DNA of 64,000 nt from Candidatus Zixiibacteriota bacterium (GTDB lineage Bacteria > Zixibacteria > MSB-5A5 > WJJR01), in contig DASWIS010000008.1 in assembly GCA_036397555.1 (NCBI GenBank), forward strand, positions 248,001 to 312,000. Reading direction: 5' to 3'. This document shows, piece after piece, positions 1 through 8,568 of this stretch. Numbering within the stretch: position 1 is the first letter of the stretch; each line of letters begins with the position of its first letter. Under the pieces are notes generated by a model, which was given only the letters and a program-made list of their open reading frames with translations, was not told the DNA's origin and did no database searches. Position numbers and translations under genes: made by a program.

Positions 1-572
1 TCTCGACGCAGCAAGCGCGCCGTGCCGTCGCGTCCCGCCGGCGGCAGCGCATACGGTCCCGGCCGATAGATCCAATACTCCAGTGCCGCTCGCGCCAGCG
101 AACGGTCATCGTCGCGCAACGTCTGCAGGTCGCGTAAATGGTCTCGGATGTTCAGCGCGTTGTCGAACGGATCGTAGACCGGTCGCGTGATCAGATCGAC
201 CAACATGCTGGAAAACGCCGGCCAGCGGTTATTGGGGCAGCTGCCGTCGATCGTGATCGTTTCACGGCCCACCTGAGACCGCATCGATGCGCCCCAGCGC
301 TTGAGCGAATCGGCGACTGCAGCCGCTGCGTAGGCACTGCTGCCGCGATGCAATCCCAGCATTGAAAAATGCGCCAATCCCTCACGGCCGGGGGGGTCCT
401 CGGCGCTACCGACCGGGAACATCACCCGCACCCAGACCGAGTCGGCGGATGAGTCCGGAACGATGACGAGCGCCCCTTGTGCCGAGTGGGGGCTTGTAAT
501 TGATAACGAGATCGCGGCCAGAGATACGATTATCGCCAGCATCGGTCGACGGAATTGTGTCAGATTCAACAT
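1..572 (-). CDS. M16-family peptidase-like secreted protein, N-terminal part (runs off the window)
   Basis: About 190 residues are visible, starting at the ATG at 572 and continuing open to base 1. Residues 1 to about 30 form a signal peptide (MLNLTQFRRPMLAIIVSLAA, then an Ala-Gln-Gly cleavage region). The rest follows the M16 (pitrilysin/processing peptidase) N-terminal pattern: a Val-rich first strand, FPVGSAEDPPGREGLAHF, then a region matching the dP-x-hPYG part of the family (IYRPGPYALPPAG). The zinc motif HxxEH, expected just after GLAHF, reads HFSMLGLHRG, so the second His and the Glu are missing. The visible domain is therefore probably non-catalytic, like the inactive partner subunit or half of M16 proteins; a second domain may lie outside the window. 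It is divergent from the gene at 724, with 151 bp between them. Family assignment is from pattern recognition only. Confidence 0.6.
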   Translation of the reverse strand, partial: MLNLTQFRRPMLAIIVSLAAISLSITSPHSAQGALVIVPDSSADSVWVRVMFPVGSAEDPPGREGLAHFSMLGLHRGSSAYAAAAVADSLKRWGASMRSQVGRETITIDGSCPNNRWPAFSSMLVDLITRPVYDPFDNALNIRDHLRDLQTLRDDDRSLARAALEYWIYRPGPYALPPAGRDGTARLLRR

Positions 573-723
573 GTCAGCCATCATGCAGACGATTCAGACA
601 ATCAAACCGCTTGCAATGGCCCAATATGGCGCTATCTTTGGTCCGGACAAGGGAGTATTGATTACCTCATCGTCAGTCTCTCCAGCCGAAAAACATCAGA
701 CTTCTGACAGGGAGTATATCCCA

Positions 724-2703
724 ATGCAAACATGCCAATGCGTTCGTGGTGCGTTAATTCTGTTGGCAATCTCTCTTGCCAGTCTTGTCCTGCTGACGCC
801 TACGAGCGGGTTTGCGCAGACAACGGCGACCGATCTGCCGATGTGGTTTGACGTTTCATCGGAGCAGCCGCCAAATATAAAGATCAATACCGATCTGACC
901 ACGCAGCTTCAGAATGAGGAGCAGGTCGCGGTCGATCCGACCAATCCCGACAATCTCGTGGCCGTGTGGCGCGATTTCCGTATCGGTTTCCGGCAGGTGG
1001 GCTGGGGATACTCGCACGACGGCGGCAGCACATGGACTGAGGGCGGATTGATCCCCGCCACTCCCTACAATCGCGATTCCGATCCCGGCATTGTCGCCGG
1101 CTCGAACGGTGTTTTCTACTCAATCATATTGTCGTTTGACGAATTCAGTGCCGCCAACGGGTTGTGGATGCCGTTTTCTGTCGATTCCGGGTTGAGCTTC
1201 CTCGCCTCCATTCCGGCCATCGATCACCCGTCCGAAGAACAAGACCCGCCGTTTGAAGACAAAGAGCTGATGGCAATCGATAATACCGGTGGCCCCACAG
1301 ACGGCAACCTCTATGTCGCATGGACGCGGTTCGGTACAGTGGCTGACATTTACTGCGTGTCATCGACAGATGGAGTGGGATTCGGACCGGCGGTGCGAGT
1401 CTCCGACATCAGCAATGGTCTGCAGTGGCCGACTCCCGTCGTCGGTACCAATGGCACGGTGCTGGTCGCCTGGGCAAGCTCGGCTGGAATTCGTTACGAT
1501 CTGTCGTTCGACGAAGGCGTGACGTTCGGCGCAGACCGGCTGATGCAGCCGACCGGAGTTTTCTCGACGATCATTCCCGGCAACATTCTCGTCTTCGCGT
1601 ATCCGGCGCTGGCCTCCGACATCACCGGCGGGCCATTTGACGGCAACTATTACTGTGCGTATTCAGACATTGCCGTCGACGGTGCGCTGGACCTGCTCTT
1701 TACGAAATCGGTCGACGGCGGCGACACCTGGTCGACGCCGCAGCGGATCAATGACGACCCGGTAAGCAATGGGGCCGACCAATTCCATCCATGGACAACC
1801 GTCAATCCCGACGGTGTGGTCTCGGTCGCCTTCTATGATCGGCGTCTTGACCCGAACAATCTGATCTTCGACTTGTGGATCACACACTCGTTCGACGGCG
1901 GCGACACCTGGACCCCCGATCAACGCGTCTCCGACATCTCCTCATCCCCGTTTGATGCAGCTCCCGGCTTGGCGAAAGACGGACAACCGGGGATTGTTGA
2001 ACCTTACGATCCCGATCGTCCCGGCGAGTTGCAAAGCCCGCAGGCCGGGCTGATCGGCGAATATATCGGGCTGACCAGTTCGCGGCTTCGCGCGACCCTT
2101 GTGTTTACCGATACCCGCAACGGCAACCAGGACGTCTACGCGGCGAACATGCCGCTGCGGCTGTTCCCGCCACGGCATCAATCGCCTGTCGACGGCGCCG
2201 ACCTGATTCCACAATCGACACTGTTTGAGTGGGACGACTATTCGATCTATGACGCCGATTTGACCTATATTCTGGAATACTCGACGGATCCGACGTTTGC
2301 GGGCGGCGTCGTACGCCATGATGGGATTGTCGGCCACAGCTTTGCGGGCGACATGCTCGACCAGGGACTGCATTACTGGCGGATGCGCGCGGTCGACCCG
2401 GCCGGTGATTCCTCAGCATACTCGGCAGTCTGGACATTCGAGGTCGGGCCGTTTTGCGGCTGCGATTGTTTTGCCGATCCCGCCTGCGACGCGATCACGA
2501 ATGTTTTCGACGTCGTCGCCGGCGTCGATGTCGCATTCCGCAACGCGCCGCCGATCCTCGACCCTGATCCCAGTTGCCCGCGCGAAGACACGGACATCAA
2601 CTGCAATAACGTGACGAATGTCTTTGATGTGGTGGGACTGGTCGATGTGGCGTTCCGAAACGCCGAGCCGCAAACGACCTTCTGCGATCCCTGTGCCCAG
2701 TGA
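724..2703 (+). CDS. Secreted sialidase-fold (BNR/Asp-box) protein with C-terminal dockerin-like repeats
   Basis: A 659-residue exported protein. The ATG at 724 is preferred over upstream in-frame starts because it is followed at once by a signal peptide (hydrophobic core about residues 10-28, cleavage near GFAQ) and preceded by GGGAG at about 12 nt. Residues 40-470 carry several Asp-box motifs (SHDGGSTW near 96, SFDEGVTF near 260, SVDGGDTW near 329, SFDGGDTW near 389), typical of six-bladed sialidase/exo-alpha-sialidase propellers. A fibronectin III-like domain follows (about 480-572). The last 80 residues hold two copies of a dockerin-like unit, each with NVFDVV and VDVAFRN, flanked by cysteines. 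True sialidase activity is not implied; the fold is common in secreted proteins of unknown substrate. The dockerin-like tail suggests surface attachment or assembly. Confidence 0.8.
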   Translation: MQTCQCVRGALILLAISLASLVLLTPTSGFAQTTATDLPMWFDVSSEQPPNIKINTDLTTQLQNEEQVAVDPTNPDNLVAVWRDFRIGFRQVGWGYSHDGGSTWTEGGLIPATPYNRDSDPGIVAGSNGVFYSIILSFDEFSAANGLWMPFSVDSGLSFLASIPAIDHPSEEQDPPFEDKELMAIDNTGGPTDGNLYVAWTRFGTVADIYCVSSTDGVGFGPAVRVSDISNGLQWPTPVVGTNGTVLVAWASSAGIRYDLSFDEGVTFGADRLMQPTGVFSTIIPGNILVFAYPALASDITGGPFDGNYYCAYSDIAVDGALDLLFTKSVDGGDTWSTPQRINDDPVSNGADQFHPWTTVNPDGVVSVAFYDRRLDPNNLIFDLWITHSFDGGDTWTPDQRVSDISSSPFDAAPGLAKDGQPGIVEPYDPDRPGELQSPQAGLIGEYIGLTSSRLRATLVFTDTRNGNQDVYAANMPLRLFPPRHQSPVDGADLIPQSTLFEWDDYSIYDADLTYILEYSTDPTFAGGVVRHDGIVGHSFAGDMLDQGLHYWRMRAVDPAGDSSAYSAVWTFEVGPFCGCDCFADPACDAITNVFDVVAGVDVAFRNAPPILDPDPSCPREDTDINCNNVTNVFDVVGLVDVAFRNAEPQTTFCDPCAQ

Positions 2704-2711
2704 CCGAAAAC

Positions 2712-3845
2712 TCACGGGAGCGGCAGATCGTAAATCCGGTACGTCTTCTTGTAGCGACTATGTCCCAACGATTCGCTGACCGCCTTCATCAGGGTGTTGG
2801 TCTCCAGCACCCAGGACAGTTCCGCTGTGTGGTACCCGGCCGCGACGCCGCGCTGACGTGTTTCGAAGTGCAGCAACTGATCGATGCCGCGTCCGTGATA
2901 CTCGGGGAGAATCCCCATCGCCAACACACGCATTTGATCGATTCGCCTCTGAATCTTCGTCCACCATACGAGCTTCAGCAGTCCGAATGGAAACAGACGT
3001 CCGTGCAGCCGGATCAGGACCTGATTAATATCAGGGAGCGCCAATGAGAAACCGACCGGCCTGCCATCGACTGTGGCGACGAGCACGATTCGCGGGTCGA
3101 CAATCATCTTTAAGTCTTTGGCCATGTGGAAGAACTCTTCTTCCGTCATCGGCACGAAGCCCCAATTCGGCGCCCACGCGGCATCATAAATCGCCTTGAT
3201 CGTTCGGACTTCTTCATCGAATTGTCTCATTCTGATTGGTCGAACCACAACTCCCGAGCGAGCGCGGATCCGCTCGACAATGCGTACGACGCGTTCGGGT
3301 AGGGGCGTGCTGTCCTGGGCAAGATAGGCGTACAGGTCCATCGCCTTGGCAAAGCCGTAGCGCTCGGCAAATTCAGGGTACTTCGACAGATTGTAGGGCA
3401 TCATGACCATCGGCGGACGGTCGAATCCATCGATGAGCATTCCCACTTCGTGGTTGGTCGTGAAATTCGCGGGCCCCCGCATGCGTTTCATTCCGCGTTG
3501 CGCCAGCCAAGCGCGAGCCGAGTCCCACAATGTGGCGGCGATGTCATATTCCAACTCGCAATCGAAGAATCCGAAGAATCCGGTCTTCTCGTTGTGCGTG
3601 CGGTTGTGCGCGGGGTAGATGTGCGCGCTGATGCGCCCGACCGCCCGTCCATCGTGTTCCGCCAGGAACAATTCGACTTCGGCATCCGCGAAGAACGGGT
3701 TTTTGGCTTGGTCGAAAAAGTCCCGGCGCTCCATGCGCAGGGGACAGACCCAATGGGGGTCGTCACGGTACAAACGCTCCGGGAGCCGCCGGAAGGTGCG
3801 CCTGTCGCCGGCTGTTTTGACCGGGCGAACGGAGATGCTGCTCAT
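2712..3845 (-). CDS. GNAT-superfamily N-acyltransferase-like protein
   Basis: A 377-residue cytosolic protein of the long GNAT-like family (related to E. coli YghO). The N-terminus (VRPVKTAGDRRTFRRLPERL, then WVCPLRMERRDFFD) and the central GPANFTTNHEVGMLIDGFDRPP block are the family's conserved stretches; the C-terminal half contains the acyl-CoA-binding type segment (MGILPEYHGRGIDQLLHFET, with the GRG turn). It is the last gene of a minus-strand run after the phosphorylase (41 bp gap) and serine palmitoyltransferase. In Caulobacter, bacterial ceramide synthase is, as I recall, a GNAT-like acyltransferase encoded in the same region as spt and cerR, so an N-acyltransferase role in sphingolipid synthesis is a reasonable inference here, but not shown. 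It converges with the gene ending at 2703 with only 8 bp between stops and no clear terminator. Confidence 0.65.
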   Translation of the reverse strand: MSSISVRPVKTAGDRRTFRRLPERLYRDDPHWVCPLRMERRDFFDQAKNPFFADAEVELFLAEHDGRAVGRISAHIYPAHNRTHNEKTGFFGFFDCELEYDIAATLWDSARAWLAQRGMKRMRGPANFTTNHEVGMLIDGFDRPPMVMMPYNLSKYPEFAERYGFAKAMDLYAYLAQDSTPLPERVVRIVERIRARSGVVVRPIRMRQFDEEVRTIKAIYDAAWAPNWGFVPMTEEEFFHMAKDLKMIVDPRIVLVATVDGRPVGFSLALPDINQVLIRLHGRLFPFGLLKLVWWTKIQRRIDQMRVLAMGILPEYHGRGIDQLLHFETRQRGVAAGYHTAELSWVLETNTLMKAVSESLGHSRYKKTYRIYDLPLP

Positions 3846-3886
3846 CGCGTTTGCGCCGTCGGGATACCCGCCATCACCGCGTCGGG

Positions 3887-5599
3887 TCAGTCGGCGGGGA
3901 CGATGTACGCCGAACGAATGTACTGCTCCAGCATGCGTTGCGCATTGAAGTGCGCCCCGTTCAGTGAGATCGCGTTTCGACCGATAGCGGTATAGCCGTC
4001 CTGATCGGTATGGAACAACCGGGCAATCCGATCAAGTTTGTAGTACAATGCGTCGGCATCGTCACCATCACTCGATTGTGGCTCCCACGATTCCCCGATC
4101 GACCATCCGGTCACTCCCTCGACGTGTCCTTCGATCCACCAACCATCCAGAATACTGAGCGACGGCACTCCATTGAGTGCCGCCTTCATGCCGCTGGTAC
4201 CGGAGGCTTCCTTGGGCCGCTGCGGCGTATTGACCCACAAATCGACTCCGGCGCAGAGTTCGTGCGCCAGGGCCATGTCGTAGTTTGGGAGATACACGAT
4301 GGTGACCATGTCTTTCAATTCCGATGCGTTGCGGAAGATCGCACGAATCAATTCCTTGCCGCCCTCGTCTTTGGGATGGGCTTTACCGGCGAATATGACC
4401 TGGAGCGGATGTTTCGAGGCGATCTCTCGCAGCCGGTCGGGCTGCGACAGAATCAGATTGGCACGCTTGTATGAGGTGGCGCGCCGCGCAAACCCCAACG
4501 TCAACACATCGGGATTGAGATTGACGCCGACTTTTCGAGTGACCGTCTCAATCAATCGCTCCTTAGCGAGACGATGCGCCTGCGCAATGTCCGGCACTGG
4601 AATCGTCACGGCGTGGCGCAAGCTTTGAACCTGGCGGTGCCAGCCGGGGATGTATCGATCGAACAATTTCTGAAACGGCGCGGCGACCCAGGTGCCGGCA
4701 TGAACACCATTGGTGATCCCGACAATGGAATGCTCGGGGAACATGGAGCGTGAAATCTGCGCGTGGCGCGCCGCGACCGCGTTGGCAAAACGCGAACATT
4801 TCAGCGCCAGACGGGTCATGTTCAGCTTGCCGTCTTCACACCCTCCAATGTGGGTGATCTGCTCGGCCACGTCATCGCCGGCAATCCGACGTACCACGTC
4901 CATTCCAAAGCGGTCATGTCCCGCCGAAACCGGCGTGTGGGTTGTGAAGACACACCGTTTCTTTACTTGGGCCCGAGCCGCATCGAAGTCGGTCTCCTGA
5001 TGCGACAGCAATCCCAGCCCCAGCAGGGCCGAGTGACCCTCATTCATGTGGTACGTCTGGATCTGCGTATATCCGACGGCATGCAATAGCCGCACACCGC
5101 CGATACCGAGAATCGCCTCCTGACACAATCGGTATCGCTCGTCGCCGCCGTACAGATGATCCGTCAGTCCGCGATGCTCGGGGGCGTTGCTTGAGTCATC
5201 GGTGTCCAGAAGGTAGACCGGGATGCCGAAGCCCGATGCTCCGCGAATGAGATACGGCCAGGCACGGATGCGGACCCGTCTCCCTTCGAGCGTGATCGAT
5301 GCCTGGGCCGACACCGCCGGCAGACGGTCACCCGGGTCCCAGCGCTCCGGCTCCTCTGTTTGATTTCCGTGTTCGTCGAGGTGCTGACGAAAGTGGCCGG
5401 CGCGATAGACGAGTGTCACCCCGACCATGGGGAATTCCAGGTCTGCGGCGGCGCGCAACGTATCGCCGGCCAGCACACCCAGCCCGCCGCTGTAGGTCGG
5501 AATGTCGCTTTCCAGAGCAATCTCCATGGAGAAGTAAGCGACCGGTGTCTGTTGCGGCCCCACGGTCCTCCCCATCGGTGTCGATTTAGTCGTTGTCAT
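3887..5599 (-). CDS. glgP: Alpha-glucan phosphorylase (GT35, short form)
   Basis: A 570-residue PLP-dependent phosphorylase that releases glucose 1-phosphate from glycogen or maltodextrin. The N-terminus (VAYFSMEIALESDIPTYSGG, then LGVLAGDTLRAAADL) is diagnostic of the TIGR02094-type alpha-glucan phosphorylases, which are shorter than the 800-residue E. coli MalP/GlgP type. The C-terminal PLP-lysine motif is present as EASGTSGMKAALNG. Start ATG at 5599 is the only one with the conserved N-terminus intact. It lies between serine palmitoyltransferase (106 bp upstream, on the same strand) and the GNAT-like gene, so it may be co-transcribed with them, although its function is carbohydrate storage. 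Together with the phosphomannomutase at 25432 and FBPase at 14969 it supports sugar-phosphate metabolism in this organism. Confidence 0.92.
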   Translation of the reverse strand: MTTTKSTPMGRTVGPQQTPVAYFSMEIALESDIPTYSGGLGVLAGDTLRAAADLEFPMVGVTLVYRAGHFRQHLDEHGNQTEEPERWDPGDRLPAVSAQASITLEGRRVRIRAWPYLIRGASGFGIPVYLLDTDDSSNAPEHRGLTDHLYGGDERYRLCQEAILGIGGVRLLHAVGYTQIQTYHMNEGHSALLGLGLLSHQETDFDAARAQVKKRCVFTTHTPVSAGHDRFGMDVVRRIAGDDVAEQITHIGGCEDGKLNMTRLALKCSRFANAVAARHAQISRSMFPEHSIVGITNGVHAGTWVAAPFQKLFDRYIPGWHRQVQSLRHAVTIPVPDIAQAHRLAKERLIETVTRKVGVNLNPDVLTLGFARRATSYKRANLILSQPDRLREIASKHPLQVIFAGKAHPKDEGGKELIRAIFRNASELKDMVTIVYLPNYDMALAHELCAGVDLWVNTPQRPKEASGTSGMKAALNGVPSLSILDGWWIEGHVEGVTGWSIGESWEPQSSDGDDADALYYKLDRIARLFHTDQDGYTAIGRNAISLNGAHFNAQRMLEQYIRSAYIVPAD

Positions 5600-5638
5600 G
5601 TCTCTGCTTATAGTCTTCGGCGATCGATCGCATCTTCA

Positions 5639-5680
5639 GCGCCTCCCGCGGAGACCGTTGCACACGGTATGGGGAGGCGC
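5639..5680. other. Intergenic hairpin between spt and glgP
   Basis: A 9-bp perfect stem, GCGCCTCCC (5639-5647) and GGGAGGCGC (5672-5680), encloses a loop that itself has a 5-bp inner stem (accgt 5654-5658, acggt 5664-5668). No T-run follows on the minus strand, so it is not a classical intrinsic terminator; it may stabilise the spt 3' end or attenuate read-through into the phosphorylase gene. Confidence 0.5.
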
Positions 5681-5705
5681 AAGTAAACAATGTCGGGGAA
5701 CTGAC

Positions 5706-7028
5706 CTATGAAATCACACCGAACTGTTTGCCGAGTTCTGCAAACGTCGCAATCACAAAATCAAGCTGCTCGTCGGTATGGGTCGCGGTATAAGAAGTCC
5801 GAATCAGCGAGCTGCCCTTGGGAACGGCCGGTGAGACAATCGGATTGGCGAAAATTCCGCGCTCGGTCAGCGCGCGCCAGAATCGAAATGTCTGCAAATC
5901 CTCACCGATCATCACCGGAATGATCGGTGTCTGTGTCGGGCCGATATTGAATCCGAGACCGCGAAATTCGCGGTGCATGCGCCGGGTGATCTCCCAAAGC
6001 CGTTGGCGGCGCTCCGGTTCGCTCTCGATGATGTCCAGCGCGGCGAGACAGGCCGCCACAGATGCGGGCGGCATCGATGCGGAGAATATCAATTCGCGCG
6101 AGAAATGCTTGATAAAATGGATGACGTCCTCATCCCCGGCGATGAATCCGCCCAGCGACGCGAACGACTTCGAAAACGTGCCCATCACCAAATCCGTCTG
6201 ATCGATCAGGTTGAAATGCTCGGCCGTGCCGCGACCGCCAGAGCCCAGGACGCCGACGGCATGCGCATCGTCGACCATGACCCGCGCCCCATGCTGGCGT
6301 GCCAGGCGCACGATCGACGGCAGGTCGGTTATGTCCCCTTCCATCGAGAAAACCCCATCGACCACGATCAGCCGACCGCCGCCGTTGGGCGTGGATTGCA
6401 GCAGACGGCCCAAGTCGGCCATATCATTGTGCGCGAATTTGACTGTTTTGCCGAACGAGAGGCGGCAACCGTCGACCAGCGACGCGTGGTTGGCGCGATC
6501 GGCGAAGATCGTGTCGGTGCGTCCGACCAGGCACGAGATGGTGCCGAGATTGGTCTGAAACCCGGTAGAGAAGACCAGCGCGGCCGGGCGCTTCATAAAC
6601 TGCGCGAGCCGCTCCTCAAGCTGCACATGCAATTCGAGCGTCCCGTTGAGAAACCGCGACCCGGTGCACCCCGAGCCGAATTTGCGGGCGGCGTCCGCGG
6701 CCGCTTCGACAACTTTGGGGTGGTTGGTCAGCCCGAGATAGTTGTTCGACCCGATCATGAGCAGTTCCTGCCCATCGACCGTCACTACTGTGCCCGGAGC
6801 CGATTGGATCACGCGGAAATAGGGATAAATCCCCATCGCCATGACTTCGCGGGCAGTCTGAAACTCGCGGCATTTCTCAAAGAGATCAGTCGCGACCGAC
6901 TGCGTGTCTGCCTTCGGGATTGCCAAGAGCGCGTTCCGTAGTTTGATTGTCTGGGCGTCCAACTTGTTCGGTTGGCGCGGGTTACGACTCTCTCGGAAGT
7001 CGGCTGGCCCCGTAACATGCCCGTGCAT
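5706..7028 (-). CDS. spt: Serine palmitoyltransferase-like alpha-oxoamine synthase
   Basis: A PLP enzyme of the alpha-oxoamine synthase family (KBL/AONS/SPT), 440 residues from the ATG at 7028. It matches the bacterial serine palmitoyltransferase pattern closely: MGIYPYFRVIQS, MIGSNNYLGLT, GSGCTGSRFLNGTLELHVQL, ANHASLVDGCRLSF with the PLP-stacking His, DGVFSMEGDITDLP, DDAHAVGVLG, and the Schiff-base lysine in GTFSKSFASLGGF. The reaction would be condensation of serine with an acyl thioester to 3-ketosphinganine, first step of sphingolipid synthesis. The related enzymes Kbl and BioF are alternatives, but the HVQLE and FSMEGD blocks and the neighbouring CerR-like reductase favour SPT. The extension upstream to 7142 is glycine-rich low-complexity sequence overlapping the divergent gene and was not used; a later start is possible because homologues begin close to FEKCREFQ. 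Confidence 0.82.
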   Translation of the reverse strand: MHGHVTGPADFRESRNPRQPNKLDAQTIKLRNALLAIPKADTQSVATDLFEKCREFQTAREVMAMGIYPYFRVIQSAPGTVVTVDGQELLMIGSNNYLGLTNHPKVVEAAADAARKFGSGCTGSRFLNGTLELHVQLEERLAQFMKRPAALVFSTGFQTNLGTISCLVGRTDTIFADRANHASLVDGCRLSFGKTVKFAHNDMADLGRLLQSTPNGGGRLIVVDGVFSMEGDITDLPSIVRLARQHGARVMVDDAHAVGVLGSGGRGTAEHFNLIDQTDLVMGTFSKSFASLGGFIAGDEDVIHFIKHFSRELIFSASMPPASVAACLAALDIIESEPERRQRLWEITRRMHREFRGLGFNIGPTQTPIIPVMIGEDLQTFRFWRALTERGIFANPIVSPAVPKGSSLIRTSYTATHTDEQLDFVIATFAELGKQFGVIS

Positions 7029-7077
7029 CGCGCAAGAAAGACGGCCCGAAACGGCACAGTCAAGCCATTTGTCCCCG

Positions 7078-8097
7078 ATGAACATCGCCGAAGCCCCGCC
7101 CCCGCCGCCGCCCGCACGGACCGTGTTCCTGACCGGTGCCAATGGGTTTGTCGGCTCCCATGTTGCGCGCCACCTGGTCGGTTTGGGTCACAGCGTGCGC
7201 GCGTTGGTGCGGAAGGATTCCGACCGTCAACGTGCCGATGATGTTCGACTTGAATGGCTGACCGGTGATCTGAATGATGTGGAAGCGTTGCGTCGCGGAT
7301 GCGACGGCGCCGATTGGGTGATCCATTCCGCCGGACGGGTCAAGGCCCCCGATGCCGCGACGTATCATCACACCAACGTCACGGGAACGAAGAATCTGCT
7401 GGCAGCCGCGCGAGCATCGGCGCCCAACCTCCGGCGATTCTTGTATATCTCGTCCCTGGCGGCCGGCGGGCCCGCACCCGAGGGACGGCCGCGTCGGGAA
7501 TCCGACCCCGACGCACCGATCAGCGACTATGGCCGCAGCAAACTGGCGGGTGAAATGGCGGTCCTGTCGCACACCGACACGCTGCCGATAACCGTCGTGC
7601 GTCCGCCCGCGGTCTACGGTCCCGGCGATACCGAGACGCTGGCGATTTTCAAAGCGGTGCGCTGGCATATTAAGCCGACGTTCGGCGCGCGGCCGGTCCG
7701 GGCGTCGCTCGTCTATGTCACCGACCTGGCGCGCGCCATCGCCGTCGCTTGCAGCCACCCTTCGGCTGTCGGCGAGATGTTTTATGTCGCGGACGAGACC
7801 GTCTATCGTTTAGATGACCTGGAGGATATGATGCAGCAGGCGATGGAGGTGGCGGCAGTCCGTGTCCGGCTGCCCGCGCCGATTTTCATATCGATTGCCG
7901 CTGCCGTCGAATGGTCGGGACGCATGCTCGGTGTCCGGCCGGCGCTCACTCGCAGCCGCGCGCGCGACTTCATGCAGAGCGAGTGGACTTGCAGCGTCGA
8001 GAAAGCCCGGCAACGGCTCGGGTTGATCACGGCGTTTCCATTTTCGGTGGCCGTGCAGGAAACCGTACAATGGTATCGGGATCACGACTGGCTTTGA
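7078..8097 (+). CDS. NAD(P)-dependent epimerase/dehydratase-family reductase (CerR-like candidate)
   Basis: A 340-residue extended SDR enzyme. The Rossmann nucleotide-binding motif is TGANGFVGSHVAR near residue 22, and the catalytic YxxxK is YGRSKLAGE near residue 150, preceded by the SSLAAGG serine. The ATG at 7078 is chosen because the longer frame upstream overlaps spt; the protein then begins with a run of six prolines, which is unusual before a Rossmann fold. It is divergent from spt, with 49 bp between proposed starts, so the two probably share a control region. In Caulobacter CerR, the reductase that acts on the keto group in ceramide synthesis, belongs to this family and is linked to spt; that role is inferred here from context. 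Dihydroflavonol-reductase-like sugar or terpenoid enzymes remain alternatives. Confidence 0.72.
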   Translation: MNIAEAPPPPPPARTVFLTGANGFVGSHVARHLVGLGHSVRALVRKDSDRQRADDVRLEWLTGDLNDVEALRRGCDGADWVIHSAGRVKAPDAATYHHTNVTGTKNLLAAARASAPNLRRFLYISSLAAGGPAPEGRPRRESDPDAPISDYGRSKLAGEMAVLSHTDTLPITVVRPPAVYGPGDTETLAIFKAVRWHIKPTFGARPVRASLVYVTDLARAIAVACSHPSAVGEMFYVADETVYRLDDLEDMMQQAMEVAAVRVRLPAPIFISIAAAVEWSGRMLGVRPALTRSRARDFMQSEWTCSVEKARQRLGLITAFPFSVAVQETVQWYRDHDWL

Positions 8098-8110
8098 GTG
8101 TGGGACGATA

Positions 8111-8533
8111 ATGAACGTCAACGTGCCCCTGCCATCGTTTTGGACGGTTATTCCGCCGTGGCTGTACGCGGTCGTAGTTACCTTGTTGGGACGCTGGGGC
8201 GCACGGTTGTGGCTGCGGCGAGGGTCGATCGGCCAGCCCTCAGACGGCGGCATTCTCGATCATCTGGGGGCGGCCATGCTGGCCAACCTCGTCTTCCTGT
8301 CGCTGCTGCCGATGCTGGTCCTCTTGTCGACCGGTCCGATGTTGCCGCTGAGCGGCGCGCGCGCCGGACTCGCGCTGGGAATGGCGGCGTATCTGTTCGG
8401 ATGTGTTCCTACTCGTTTGCTGGATGTCGGACTCCACGGATGGGATCGCTCTCTGTGGAATCTCCTCGTCGATCTCCTCCGTGTCGGTGGCGCGTGTTTG
8501 TTGGTGGGATGGCTGGCGCTGCCTGATGTCTAG
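8111..8533 (+). CDS. Small integral membrane protein of unknown function
   Basis: A 140-residue hydrophobic protein with about four predicted membrane segments (residues about 10-28, 50-75, 85-105 and 118-138) and a basic first cytoplasmic loop (GRWGARLWLRRG). It starts 13 bp after the CerR-like gene and is followed 35 bp later by the class V aminotransferase, so it sits in one transcription unit with them. No family is recognised. Its position next to a sphingolipid-type reductase might suggest a lipid-related membrane function, but this is only context. Confidence 0.6.
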   Translation: MNVNVPLPSFWTVIPPWLYAVVVTLLGRWGARLWLRRGSIGQPSDGGILDHLGAAMLANLVFLSLLPMLVLLSTGPMLPLSGARAGLALGMAAYLFGCVPTRLLDVGLHGWDRSLWNLLVDLLRVGGACLLVGWLALPDV

Positions 8534-8568
8534 CAAGCCGATTACGACGCATTGACGGACTCCGGCCC

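Noticed and set aside
463-723. In-frame upstream extension of the sialidase-fold gene
   Set aside because: The signal peptide starts at 724 with a ribosome-binding site, and the upstream codons lie in the divergent control region and the M16-like gene.
7029-7142. N-terminal extension of the serine palmitoyltransferase frame with a six-Gly run
   Set aside because: It overlaps the divergent reductase gene and is only the complement of its Pro-rich start; homologues begin later.
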